DNA from: Candidatus Woesearchaeota archaeon
GTDB taxonomy: Archaea > Nanobdellota > Nanobdellia > Woesearchaeales > JAUUYB01
Direction of reading: 5' to 3'
DNA length: 19,891 nucleotides
Assembly (NCBI GenBank): GCA_030590605.1
Contig: JAUUYB010000007.1
Coordinates: 1-19,891, forward strand
Part shown: positions 1 to 7,281 of the stretch, piece by piece
How the letters are laid out: every line of letters begins with the position of its first letter
Position numbering within the stretch: position 1 is the stretch's first letter
Notes under the pieces: generated by a model
The model's input: only the letters and a program-made list of their open reading frames with translations
What the model was told of the DNA's origin: nothing
Database searches by the model: none
Made by a program: the position numbers and the translations under genes

Positions 1-666
1 AACTAAAGGCCTCACCCCATTTCGATCCTGAAAAAGAGTGATTCCATTTTTTCCGTCTGAATACATAAATGCATACACCCCAAATACATTTTCTACGAAT
101 TGTTCCGCTGCTTCGAAATCATTCCCAGTCTCCCTTAAGAGCTGCATGAAATACTCAGTCATAAGTTTGATATCGACAGTAGCAGGATGTCCAGATTCAT
201 TCTTGATCATCTGCTCCAGATCATGTTTACCAGCCTCAGGACAATTGCCATTCTCTCCCCCGACCCCAATATCCAGGATCCCTTCTTCATTCCGGAATTC
301 TATTATGATAGGTTGGGTGTTCGCATATGCCTTGGTTTTAGCCGCTCGAGGATTATTACGGATCATTTCAAGGCTTGAATGGGCATCAGTAGTATACCTT
401 GTAGCCCCCATCAGAAGAGATGGCCTATTCTTTCGGACTGTTCCCTTAAAATCCTTCCAGACTTCTTTTTCTTTGATCCACTGGTCGACAGAATCTAATG
501 AAAGATCCGGGACATAATGGTGGTGATCGATTCTTTGCCATTCAGGGACGATCGATGCAATACCAAACCCCTGTTGACCTCTAGAAAGCATCGATTCATA
601 GCCATCTAGACCTATCCTTAGAAGTTCAGTAGGGTCAAGACAGTATCCCCCCCAGATTCCACACAT
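1..666 (-). CDS. purF: Amidophosphoribosyltransferase-like class II glutamine amidotransferase, N-terminal part (cut by window edge)
   Basis: The minus strand is open from the ATG at 666-664 to the window edge, giving 222 codons with no stop. The protein begins MCGIWGGY, so Cys2 is the expected Ntn-hydrolase nucleophile once the initiator Met is removed. Further class II amidotransferase landmarks follow in order: a RGQQGFGIA stretch, GATRYTTDA (the GHxRYST equivalent), NTQP, ENGN (HNGN equivalent) and, near the edge, FQDRNGVRPLV, which matches the RDPxGxRPL motif of PurF. By family, the enzyme makes 5-phosphoribosylamine from PRPP and glutamine, the first step of de novo purine synthesis. 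The phosphoribosyltransferase half lies outside the window. HNGN to ENGN and the loss of the usual TSDSE stretch make it somewhat divergent, so a paralogue with another acceptor is possible. A weak TATA-like ATTTAAG lies about 27 bases upstream on the minus strand, suggesting a leaderless message. Confidence 0.8.
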   Translation of the reverse strand, partial: MCGIWGGYCLDPTELLRIGLDGYESMLSRGQQGFGIASIVPEWQRIDHHHYVPDLSLDSVDQWIKEKEVWKDFKGTVRKNRPSLLMGATRYTTDAHSSLEMIRNNPRAAKTKAYANTQPIIIEFRNEEGILDIGVGGENGNCPEAGKHDLEQMIKNESGHPATVDIKLMTEYFMQLLRETGNDFEAAEQFVENVFGVYAFMYSDGKNGITLFQDRNGVRPLV

Positions 667-745
667 GAATAAAGCCTAGAGATCCTCATCTTAAATTGAT
701 TTTGATGGTGTATACTATATCCTGCATACTATCTAAGTCAATAAC

Positions 746-755
746 TATTTAAATC
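746..755 (+). promoter_or_regulatory. TATA-like box, leaderless promoter of the Cys-rich protein gene
   Basis: TATTTAAAT is centred about 27 bases before the ATG at 778. Archaeal TATA boxes usually lie about 26-28 bases before the transcription start, so the start should fall at or next to the ATG. No Shine-Dalgarno sequence is visible. Confidence 0.5.
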
Positions 756-777
756 AAGAATCCAATAGTTTTGTTTG

Positions 778-1959
778 ATGGACTCGCGCATCAATCGTTT
801 CATTAGAGGTTCTGTATCTAGAAATGACTCTATGGAATCATTTCGGGATAGGTTAAGGAAGAAAAGATTCTCAAGTGATGATATCAAAGAAGCGGTCGAG
901 ATTTATTCCAAGATCCCAAAAGAGCCGGAAAGACATGAAAAAAAGATTATGAATCCGTTCAAGAAATTCTTGATAACGATCATTCTCCTGATTATCGCAT
1001 TATCAGCGTTCTACTTATTCGTGAAACCCACTTGTGGGAACGGGATCATTGAATTCGGAGAGAATGACCTTACCTGCTGCGAAGATGCAGGATGCATGGA
1101 AAGCCAGATATGCAGCGAGAACAGATGCAGGAACTGTGAGGACTGTGAATACTTTGAAGACGGGGCGTGCCACCCGTATCTTTGTTGCATCTCTCCTGAT
1201 TGTGAAGACGGCGACCCTGAGACACTTGATATCTGCAGTGAAGGCGGTACCAAGCAGGCTCGTTGCTCTTATCTGTCCAAACAATGCATAAGTGACAGAG
1301 AATGTAAGGAAGACGAGTTCTGCGAAGGGAATAGGTGTATGCCGAATGTTAAGGTGACTCCGATTCCGTTCAGGAAAGGATTAGAGATGAGTGCAAAAGG
1401 AGTGTCTATCTGGAAAACCCCCTCATACAAGGAAGCCCGTAATGATGCTAACATATCAGGCATCTTCCTTGATAAAGCGATTGATGACCAATTTATTGCC
1501 GGAACTGAAAATGGATGGTATTTCGGTATCATCACAGATATGAAGTCCGCTCCCCGTTGCGATAGAGGGTATATCATTCAGAAGACTGAAGAGATCACTA
1601 GCTTCATAGGGATGAATGGAGAGAGGGTGCTTCCTGACAGCAAGACATACATAGTAGAGGCATGGAAGCTCGATTCTGAAAAAAATACTCTTTTCTTTGA
1701 TGAACATAGCTGGAGAGGCCAGATTAAAGCAGGAGAATCTACTCGTCGGATCGAGGTCGTAGCAGAAGTGGGATGCGGTTCTGTCCCAAGCATAATAGGC
1801 AAAGTATGGTCTAATGAATCACTCCACCTCATCTTGCCAGATGATTATGGATCAGTGCAGTTCGAGTTCTCGCGGGTCTATCGTATCGAAGCAGTATATG
1901 GAAAAGATGGAAGCTTTTCTCTGATTTCTGATGCCCACGATATTTCTTTTTCAAGCTAG
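778..1959 (+). CDS. Membrane-anchored Cys-rich extracellular protein
   Basis: 393 aa starting at ATG 778. A TTG immediately before it (775) would add one residue and is unlikely given the TATA position. Residues 1-61 are charged and probably cytoplasmic. One hydrophobic helix follows at about 63-83 (FLITIILLIIALSAFYLFV). Residues 86-190 hold a dense run of cysteines, beginning CGNGIIEFGENDLTCC, and are probably exported and disulfide-bonded. The last 200 residues are beta-rich and have no motif I recognise. The CGNGIxExGE module resembles a segment of the surface protein at 9514-12762 (CSNGIRDLGED...CGGTC), so the two may share a cell-surface role. The N-terminal stretch around residues 22-45 (FRDRLRKKRFSSDDIKEAVEIY) resembles the short helical repeats in that protein's tail. 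Function unknown; a type II membrane orientation is inferred. Confidence 0.75.
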   Translation: MDSRINRFIRGSVSRNDSMESFRDRLRKKRFSSDDIKEAVEIYSKIPKEPERHEKKIMNPFKKFLITIILLIIALSAFYLFVKPTCGNGIIEFGENDLTCCEDAGCMESQICSENRCRNCEDCEYFEDGACHPYLCCISPDCEDGDPETLDICSEGGTKQARCSYLSKQCISDRECKEDEFCEGNRCMPNVKVTPIPFRKGLEMSAKGVSIWKTPSYKEARNDANISGIFLDKAIDDQFIAGTENGWYFGIITDMKSAPRCDRGYIIQKTEEITSFIGMNGERVLPDSKTYIVEAWKLDSEKNTLFFDEHSWRGQIKAGESTRRIEVVAEVGCGSVPSIIGKVWSNESLHLILPDDYGSVQFEFSRVYRIEAVYGKDGSFSLISDAHDISFSS

Positions 1960-2079
1960 GCTTCATCCAAAAAATGTACAGACGGAAAAACATTTTCATG
2001 GAGGGAGGCAGTGCTATCATCAGATTACGTATTAAAAACCTCCTCCCATGAAAATGTTGAAGCATTTTTTGGATGAAGC
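1960..2079. repeat. 120-base nested inverted repeat between two genes
   Basis: The outer arms are a perfect 17-bp inverted repeat (1960-1976 with 2063-2079; core CTTCATCCAAAAAATG). Nested inside is a second perfect 13-bp inverted repeat (AACATTTTCATGG at 1989-2001 with 2046-2058), which continues into GGAGG/CCTCC after two mismatches. The central loop is about 30 bases. It starts directly after the stop codon of the upstream gene. It could be a small MITE-like element with terminal inverted repeats or a structured RNA or 3' end. I see no convincing target-site duplication and no second copy in the window. Confidence 0.7.
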
Positions 2080-2085
2080 GGTTAG

Positions 2086-2098
2086 AAAATAATAAAAA
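2086..2098 (+). promoter_or_regulatory. TATA-like box before the exonuclease gene
   Basis: AAAATAATAAAAA is centred about 28 bases upstream of the ATG at 2121, which predicts a leaderless start. No Shine-Dalgarno sequence is present. It lies immediately to the right of the inverted repeat. Confidence 0.4.
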
Positions 2099-2120
2099 GC
2101 AGTGACATCTGAATCATGGT

Positions 2121-2753
2121 ATGGATTACGTTGTCGTCGATATCGAGACCACAGGACTTTCGAAGTATTATCATAAGATTACAGAAGTCGCAGCTGTGAA
2201 AGTGAGCGAGGGAAAGATTATAGATGAATTCCAGACTCTCATCGACCCTAAGGTGCCTATTCCGAAATTCATAACAAGGCTGACCGGAATCGATGATGAT
2301 CTGGTTAAGGGTCATCCGATTGTCGAGCGCATCCTCCCCATTTTCCATGAGTTTTTAGGAGACGGATTCTTCGTCGCTCACAACGCCACATTCGATTGGG
2401 GATTCCTTGACCTTGTTTCCCAGGACCATCTTGGCACAGGAATAAGAAATGAGAGGCTTTGTACCCGAAAACTGGCCAATCGTCTCTTACCTGACCTCCG
2501 GAGCAAGAAGCTTGGGAATATCTGCGACCATCTTGATATCATAAACACTCAGGCGCATAGGGCTATGGCGGATGTGATGGCGACCAAAGATATTTTCGAA
2601 AGTTTCCTCTTCATGTTAAAGAAAAGAGGGATTGTTGAGCCTGGTGATGTCAGAAAATTTGAAAAATCAAGCATGTCTAGGATTCTCAATCACAATATGC
2701 CTGACATGCTAAGAACCAGGAAGGGATCAAAGAACTCATCAAGATCGCCGTAG
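2121..2753 (+). CDS. DnaQ-like DEDDh 3'-5' exonuclease
   Basis: 210 aa. The three exonuclease motifs of the DnaQ/PolC proofreading superfamily are complete: ExoI VVDIETTGL (Asp and Glu, residues 7 and 9), ExoII HNATFDWGFL (Asp), and ExoIII HRAMADVMAT (His and Asp), which places it in the DEDDh subclass. Family members remove nucleotides from 3' ends of DNA (proofreading, repair) or process RNA. There is no polymerase domain, so this is a free-standing exonuclease or epsilon-like subunit. The last 40 residues are basic and serine-rich with no recognised fold. DnaQ-type stand-alone exonucleases are mainly bacterial, so transfer into this archaeon is plausible. The target substrate cannot be read from sequence. 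Confidence 0.87.
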   Translation: MDYVVVDIETTGLSKYYHKITEVAAVKVSEGKIIDEFQTLIDPKVPIPKFITRLTGIDDDLVKGHPIVERILPIFHEFLGDGFFVAHNATFDWGFLDLVSQDHLGTGIRNERLCTRKLANRLLPDLRSKKLGNICDHLDIINTQAHRAMADVMATKDIFESFLFMLKKRGIVEPGDVRKFEKSSMSRILNHNMPDMLRTRKGSKNSSRSP

Positions 2754-2908
2754 AAATAGGAAGAAAAACCAGAAATGATATAAAGTTAGGAATTTGAGGA
2801 GAACATGGAAAGACCCTTGCTCGATCAGGGATGCAGGACTGGATTATGTCATCTGCTCACCTTTCCGGGTGCCAATCGCAAGACTGGTCGGTGCACAGAT
2901 ATCATTAC

Positions 2909-2913
2909 GAGGT
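2909..2913 (+). promoter_or_regulatory. Ribosome-binding site fixing the enolase start
   Basis: GAGGT lies six bases before the ATG at 2920. This supports 2920 over the in-frame TTG at 2794, because the enolase family begins at about this point ([19 protein letters not shown]). Confidence 0.55.
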
Positions 2914-2919
2914 ATATAT

Positions 2920-4215
2920 ATGTCAAGGATCAGAAGTATCAAAGGAAGAGAGATATTGGATTCACGAGGAAACCCTACTGTCGAAGTCGACCTGACGACA
3001 GAAGACGGCGTATTCAGGTCGATGGTCCCTTCAGGTGCGAGCACAGGGATCTACGAAGCCCTTGAACTCAGGGACGGAGATAAATCCAGATATATGGGGA
3101 AAGGCGTAGAGAAAGCGATCAGCAACATCAACAGGATACTTGGCCCTCTTGTCATAGGTATAGACTCGACATCGCAGGAAGAGATTGACAGCAGGATGAT
3201 CGAGGCTGACGGGACAGACAACAAGAGTAAGCTTGGAGCAAACGCGATCCTGGGTATCTCTATGGCTGCATGCAGGGCAGGCGCGGCTGCAAAAAAGATC
3301 CCTCTCTACAGACATATCGCTGATCTCGCTGGAGTAGCTGATTTCGTGATGCCTGTACCTTCATTTAATGTCATCAATGGAGGTAGCCATGCAGGAAACA
3401 ATCTTGCTATGCAGGAATTCATGATACTCCCTACAGGCGCTCAGACATTCAAGGAAGCGGTGCGTATGGGTTCCGAAGTCTACCACAATCTAAAGAAGGT
3501 CATCAAGGATAAATATGGAACTGACGCAGTGAATGTAGGCGATGAAGGCGGTTTCGCTCCTAACATCCAGGACAACAAAGAAGGGCTTGAACTGTTGAAA
3601 GAGGCTATATCGAGGGCAGGGTACACTGGCAAAGTGGAAATCGCTATGGATGTCGCAGCATCCGAGTTTTTCAAGGATGGAAAGTACGATCTTGATTATA
3701 AGAATCCTGACAGCTATGGCAACATGGTGAAGACAGGAGATGAGATGGTGGATCTCTACAAGGGATTCATTGAAGATTATGGTATGGTCTCGATAGAAGA
3801 CCCATTCGATCAGGATGATTGGGAACATTATGCTAAACTTACCGCTGAGGTCGACATCCAGATCGTAGGCGATGATCTCCTGGTCACGAATCCAAAAAGG
3901 ATCAAGACCGGCATCGAAAAGAAAGCTGTGAATGCACTCTTATTGAAAGTGAATCAGATCGGATCTGTCTCTGAAAGCATCAAGGCTTGCAAGATGGCGC
4001 AGGAAGCAGGATGGGGAGTCATGGTGAGCCATAGGAGTGCAGAGACAGAAGACAGCTTCATTGCAGATCTGGCAGTCGGGCTGATGGCTGGTCAGATCAA
4101 GACCGGCGCTCCCTGCAGGGGAGAACGTCTAGCTAAATATAATCAGCTGATGAGGATTGAAGAAGAATTAGGGAATCAATGCAGTTTTGCAGGAAAGCGT
4201 TTTAGGAATCCTTAG
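2920..4215 (+). CDS. eno: Enolase (phosphopyruvate hydratase)
   Basis: 431 aa from ATG 2920, the normal family length. It interconverts 2-phosphoglycerate and phosphoenolpyruvate in glycolysis/gluconeogenesis in the cytoplasm. All hallmark elements are present: ILDSRGNPT, the SGAST mobile loop (residues 38-42), [20 protein letters not shown] with the catalytic Glu209, the Mg ligands Asp244 (MDVAASEF), Glu293 (SIEDP) and Asp318 (VGDDL), catalytic Lys343 (LLLKVNQIG), the HRS substrate loop (371-373) and [15 protein letters not shown] near the C-terminus. An in-frame open extension reaches back to a TTG at 2794 but has no family similarity, so I exclude it. The gene ends by overlapping the 3' end of the convergent GAPDH gene, so two glycolytic genes face each other tail to tail. 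Confidence 0.97.
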   Translation: MSRIRSIKGREILDSRGNPTVEVDLTTEDGVFRSMVPSGASTGIYEALELRDGDKSRYMGKGVEKAISNINRILGPLVIGIDSTSQEEIDSRMIEADGTDNKSKLGANAILGISMAACRAGAAAKKIPLYRHIADLAGVADFVMPVPSFNVINGGSHAGNNLAMQEFMILPTGAQTFKEAVRMGSEVYHNLKKVIKDKYGTDAVNVGDEGGFAPNIQDNKEGLELLKEAISRAGYTGKVEIAMDVAASEFFKDGKYDLDYKNPDSYGNMVKTGDEMVDLYKGFIEDYGMVSIEDPFDQDDWEHYAKLTAEVDIQIVGDDLLVTNPKRIKTGIEKKAVNALLLKVNQIGSVSESIKACKMAQEAGWGVMVSHRSAETEDSFIADLAVGLMAGQIKTGAPCRGERLAKYNQLMRIEEELGNQCSFAGKRFRNP

Positions 4216-5276
4216 ATCAACCCTTTTTCAGGTTCGACTTCTGTCTTTTGTATTTTTGATTTTTTCTTGCCGTTCATAAGCCCTAGGGATGTGTTCGTAA
4301 TCTCCATCGACATATCAGCATCCTTCATCCCCATCATCGCTCTGATTGCATCTATATTCTCAGGGATGACATCTGATTCCTGATGGACTGCCTGCATGAA
4401 GAATACTTCATTGTCCTTTACCGCAATTCCTTCTTCCCATAGGCATATATCCATCATGTCTCCTCTGGAATATCCGAGGTCTCTGCCAAGTTCTGCGAGG
4501 TGTGCAGTGGATGTAATCTTTTCTTTCGCGCTCACTACTCTTAGTCTCGGTGTACTCTTGAATTTTTTCTTGATCTCTTCAAGATCCGGAGTCTTCGTGA
4601 CCTTTGCGCTGATGTTATGCATATGCATGATCGTTGTAGGGACTACTACAGCCATCGTGAACACGTCTATATGAGGAAGGATTGTCAGGACATCCGGGCC
4701 ATGATGTGACGGCAGTTCCATAGTCGGGACAATCGCATTTATCGGCCCTTTGTTGACCTGACCAGGGTCTGTCGCTCGCCTGATAAGTGTGGCATTGACC
4801 TTAGTGACACCATAAAGATCATCTAGGATCTTGAGTGAACGTGATAACCCTGTTGTGTTGCAGCTGACTACTCTCACATAATCTTTATTTATGGATTTTT
4901 CATAGTTGCATTGTGCTACAAACGAGGTCTGTGCGACTTCTGATTTCTCTCCGCCTTGGAAGATCGCTTTCACACCCAGTTCTTCGTATACTGCTTTATT
5001 CTCTGCACCGCATGGGCTGGGTGAACAATCCACGACTACGTCGCATTTATTGACAAGGGCCTTTAGATTTCCCGCGAGCTTGCAGTTTTTTTCAAGTCCG
5101 TTCTTCTCTTCAAGATAGAATACAGGGATCCCTTTTTCCTGAGCGATATCTATCCTATAATTATAAGAATGCGCTGTCACACCGACGAGTTCCATATCCG
5201 GTTGGAGTATCACCGCATCAGCGATCCGCTTTCCGATTGTCCCATATCCGACTACTCCGACCTTGATTTTCTCCAT
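4212..5276 (-). CDS. gap: Archaeal type II glyceraldehyde-3-phosphate dehydrogenase
   Basis: 354 aa. It oxidatively phosphorylates glyceraldehyde 3-phosphate to 1,3-bisphosphoglycerate with NAD(P), or runs in reverse in gluconeogenesis. The N-terminal Rossmann motif is [12 protein letters not shown]. The archaeal active-site segment [12 protein letters not shown] places the nucleophile at Cys139, and the archaeal-type PSHHGPD and [17 protein letters not shown] stretches are present. This is the archaeal type II enzyme, distinct from the bacterial/eukaryotic type I enzyme. The start at ATG 5276 is supported by AGGTGA at 5284-5289 (minus), seven bases upstream. The stop codon overlaps the end of enolase on the other strand. 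The last 25 residues are basic and variable. Confidence 0.95.
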   Translation of the reverse strand: MEKIKVGVVGYGTIGKRIADAVILQPDMELVGVTAHSYNYRIDIAQEKGIPVFYLEEKNGLEKNCKLAGNLKALVNKCDVVVDCSPSPCGAENKAVYEELGVKAIFQGGEKSEVAQTSFVAQCNYEKSINKDYVRVVSCNTTGLSRSLKILDDLYGVTKVNATLIRRATDPGQVNKGPINAIVPTMELPSHHGPDVLTILPHIDVFTMAVVVPTTIMHMHNISAKVTKTPDLEEIKKKFKSTPRLRVVSAKEKITSTAHLAELGRDLGYSRGDMMDICLWEEGIAVKDNEVFFMQAVHQESDVIPENIDAIRAMMGMKDADMSMEITNTSLGLMNGKKKSKIQKTEVEPEKGLI

Positions 5277-5283
5277 CGTCTGT

Positions 5284-5365
5284 TCACCTGGTCCATGGCT
5301 GAAACCATGTTTTTCATATTTCGTAATACTTTATCATACTAAATATAGGTCCTTTATAAATATAT
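5284..5365 (-). promoter_or_regulatory. Promoter and leader of the GAPDH gene
   Basis: On the minus strand a TATA-like ATATATTTATAAAGG (5353-5365) predicts a transcript start near 5335 and a leader of some 55-60 bases. The leader contains a small hairpin (CATGG/CCATG, 5294-5309) just upstream of the AGGTGA ribosome-binding site (5284-5289). Whether the hairpin regulates translation is unknown. Confidence 0.4.
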
Positions 5366-5431
5366 CTATTCTAGAGAAATAGTAAATACACAATCAATCA
5401 ATTCATATACTGCTATTCAAAAGCAAACCAT

Positions 5432-5914
5432 TCAGAATTTAGTCTTGACCTTCGCAGCGAACATTCTCGCTTCATGGAGGTAATCCGACTCCTTGACCCT
5501 ATTGGTCTTTATTGAGATAGAGTCAATCACATTCCCCCCGCTCTTCTTCACATGATCCATCATTATGTCAAGCGACTTGCCGCAACTGCTTCCCATCATG
5601 ACAAAATTCACGATTTTTTTCTTTGAAAGGTCTAATGTATCGATATGAGTGATTATTGCAGGAGCAGGTTTCCATCCCCAGATCGGAGCGCCGAAGAGGA
5701 TTACATCATATCCGCTGATATCCTCCTTAGAATCCACGAGCGTGACCTCTTTCTCTTTGATAGCATCCCATCCTGCCTTAAGATATCCCATCAATCCTTT
5801 TCGATCTGCCTCTTCCTCGATCTTAAGGACATCCGCCTTGATCTCTTTGGCTATGACCCTAGCCGATTTTTCAGTATGCCCATCGCGCGTATAATATATC
5901 ACTAAAGATTTCAT
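5432..5914 (-). CDS. Flavodoxin-like FMN protein
   Basis: 160 aa, the length of a single-domain flavodoxin. The N-terminal beta strand MKSLVIYYT is followed by TRDGHT, the FMN phosphate-binding loop (S/TxxGxT pattern). GAPIWGWKPAPAI gives the aromatic loop that stacks on the flavin, and MGSSCGKS fits the third FMN-contact region. Such proteins carry electrons in the cytoplasm, or act as flavodoxin-fold oxidoreductases or NAD(P)H:quinone reductases; the partner cannot be read here. It is the last gene of a tight minus-strand block. Its ATG directly abuts the TGA of the small membrane protein (zero spacing), so the two are probably translationally coupled. Confidence 0.88.
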   Translation of the reverse strand: MKSLVIYYTRDGHTEKSARVIAKEIKADVLKIEEEADRKGLMGYLKAGWDAIKEKEVTLVDSKEDISGYDVILFGAPIWGWKPAPAIITHIDTLDLSKKKIVNFVMMGSSCGKSLDIMMDHVKKSGGNVIDSISIKTNRVKESDYLHEARMFAAKVKTKF

Positions 5915-6091
5915 TCACTTGTTCCTCTTGCTGTCCATCTCAAATTCTTTATCGATATCATGTCTTCCAAGAGCACGATCAAGTACTCTGAACCCTCTTG
6001 TAAACCCAAATATGAATATGAAGAACAAGAAGATGACGAACAGCACAGTCATGATGACTATGCTTATGTACAGTCCAGGAGTCGATTCCAT
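5915..6091 (-). CDS. Small single-helix membrane protein
   Basis: 58 aa from ATG 6091. A GTG at 6097 would add two residues, but the ATG overlaps the preceding gene's stop as TGATG, a classic reinitiation junction, so I prefer it. After a short N-terminus the segment LYISIVIMTVLFVIFLFFIFIFGF forms one strong transmembrane helix, followed by a basic and charged tail (RGFRVLDRALGRHD...KRNK) that should be cytoplasmic by the positive-inside rule. No family recognised. Coupling on both sides to the 97-aa protein and the flavodoxin suggests a joint role, perhaps anchoring an electron-transfer protein at the membrane (inference). Confidence 0.7.
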   Translation of the reverse strand: MESTPGLYISIVIMTVLFVIFLFFIFIFGFTRGFRVLDRALGRHDIDKEFEMDSKRNK

Positions 6092-6384
6092 CAGCACTCA
6101 GATTTCTGGACACCTTTGATATAGATATGTCCTTCTTCTACCCGTATATCGATCTTTTCGAGATCATTGATCACGATATCGTTTCCTTCGACAAGGTAAT
6201 TTACATCAAGTCCGGTGATGATGACTTTATGGGCAAGAGGTATATCAATGGTCTGTTTTGGAACCTCTCCGGTTGTATGAGGGTTCCTGATGTCGAACAT
6301 GCTGATAAAGCAGGGATACGCTTCATCGGTATCATGCTCTCGCTTCTTCCTTCCGATTATTACGCTTTTGGTTTCATATTCCAT
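6091..6384 (-). CDS. Conserved-context hypothetical protein, 97 aa
   Basis: A soluble, beta-strand-rich small protein with no transmembrane helix. It alternates hydrophobic and charged residues (TIDIPLAHKVIITGLDVNYLVEGNDIVIND...). I do not recognise a family. It starts one base after the stop of the DUF364-like gene and ends overlapping the start of the small membrane protein, so it is the middle member of a translationally coupled series. It has two cysteines (positions 25 and 97, the last residue) and no obvious metal site. Confidence 0.65.
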   Translation of the reverse strand: MEYETKSVIIGRKKREHDTDEAYPCFISMFDIRNPHTTGEVPKQTIDIPLAHKVIITGLDVNYLVEGNDIVINDLEKIDIRVEEGHIYIKGVQKSEC

Positions 6385-6385
6385 T

Positions 6386-7273
6386 TTATTCCCCTGAAAT
6401 AGACATATCCGACTTCCTTTTTAAACCTTTTGTTAGGAAGTCATCTCTTACCAATATCAATGGATTGGCTCGCTCCTTAAGGACTTTTGAAAATTCTTGT
6501 GCAGACATCGCTTCTGACCCTTTGAACATGTTTAAAGGATAGGTATAAGTATGGAATATATCTACCCCAAACTGGAAAAAAGCATCCGGTATCATGCTGA
6601 TGCTGTGCCCAGACACTATACGCAACCGACAGGAACTTGCATATCTGAGCAGATCCTCAAGAGTCTGATTACATACAGCACACCCTGTGATGAAAGCGAT
6701 ATCTGATCTTCCCATGAACTCTTCATTCTTATCAGCAGAGCCAAAGACTAACTTTTTCTTTTGTTCATCTGACAATCCATCCTGTGCCTCTTTGACTCTG
6801 TCATCTTCCGGAAGATAGTGGAACATATCTGTGCAGGATATTCTCTTGATTTTGGATTCCCTCCCAAATTCTTTCAAAGCTCCTCCAAGACCGACTATCG
6901 TGACCTCATCCCCTTGGCGAGCGACATCTTTGATAGAAAGATTTGATACGGCACTGGATAAAGATGAAACCAGGTGATGTTGAGAGTAAGCTGAAAGTAT
7001 AGCGGCCTGGAGCGATATGATGAAGAGGTCGGGATTATCAACCTCGAATATTTTAAGATGAATCTCTTTTTTCTCTGCTCTCTTGACCCATGCTTCGCCT
7101 TCTCGGAAACGTTTTTTATCATGCCTTGCTGCATAATTTGCTGACACTCCGGTAGACCCATCAGAAAGCTCGACGACATTGTCATGATGGGTGAGATCCA
7201 CCCGCACGATATGAAGATCAGCAGGGAGATCATTATAGAGAATATCTTTTGTTGTGCTAAGTATCCCTCTCAT
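6386..7273 (-). CDS. DUF364 (putative heavy-metal-chelation) family protein
   Basis: 295 aa. The C-terminal half contains a Rossmann-like pattern (VTIVGLGGALKEF) and then ITGCAVCNQTLEDLLRYA followed by VSGHSISMIPDAFFQFGVDIF. This matches the DUF364 layout of 'ALITGTTLVNGTLEELL...ARxVxLxGPSTPLxPxLFxxGVD' as I remember it. The N-terminal half resembles the accompanying DUF4213-type segment. Family members are linked to metal or cofactor handling only by prediction. Two extra cysteines (GCAVC) sit where the family usually has small or hydroxyl residues and could bind a metal or cluster (inference). The start lies 8 bases after the stop of rel, so co-transcription is likely. Confidence in the gene is high and in the family moderate. 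Confidence 0.72.
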   Translation of the reverse strand: MRGILSTTKDILYNDLPADLHIVRVDLTHHDNVVELSDGSTGVSANYAARHDKKRFREGEAWVKRAEKKEIHLKIFEVDNPDLFIISLQAAILSAYSQHHLVSSLSSAVSNLSIKDVARQGDEVTIVGLGGALKEFGRESKIKRISCTDMFHYLPEDDRVKEAQDGLSDEQKKKLVFGSADKNEEFMGRSDIAFITGCAVCNQTLEDLLRYASSCRLRIVSGHSISMIPDAFFQFGVDIFHTYTYPLNMFKGSEAMSAQEFSKVLKERANPLILVRDDFLTKGLKRKSDMSISGE

Positions 7274-7281
7274 GGATGATC

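Noticed and set aside
38..517. Open frame of 159 codons on the plus strand
   Set aside because: It is antisense to the PurF-like gene, which shows clear family motifs on the minus strand; the plus-strand product has no recognisable features.
2794..2919. In-frame N-terminal extension of enolase from a TTG
   Set aside because: The 42 extra residues have no family counterpart, and ATG 2920 has GAGGT at good spacing and gives the normal enolase length.
2805..2919. tRNA gene before enolase
   Set aside because: There is a short CCCT/AGGG pairing but no T-arm GTTCRA consensus, no acceptor stem and no cloverleaf. I saw no tRNA or rRNA gene anywhere in the window.
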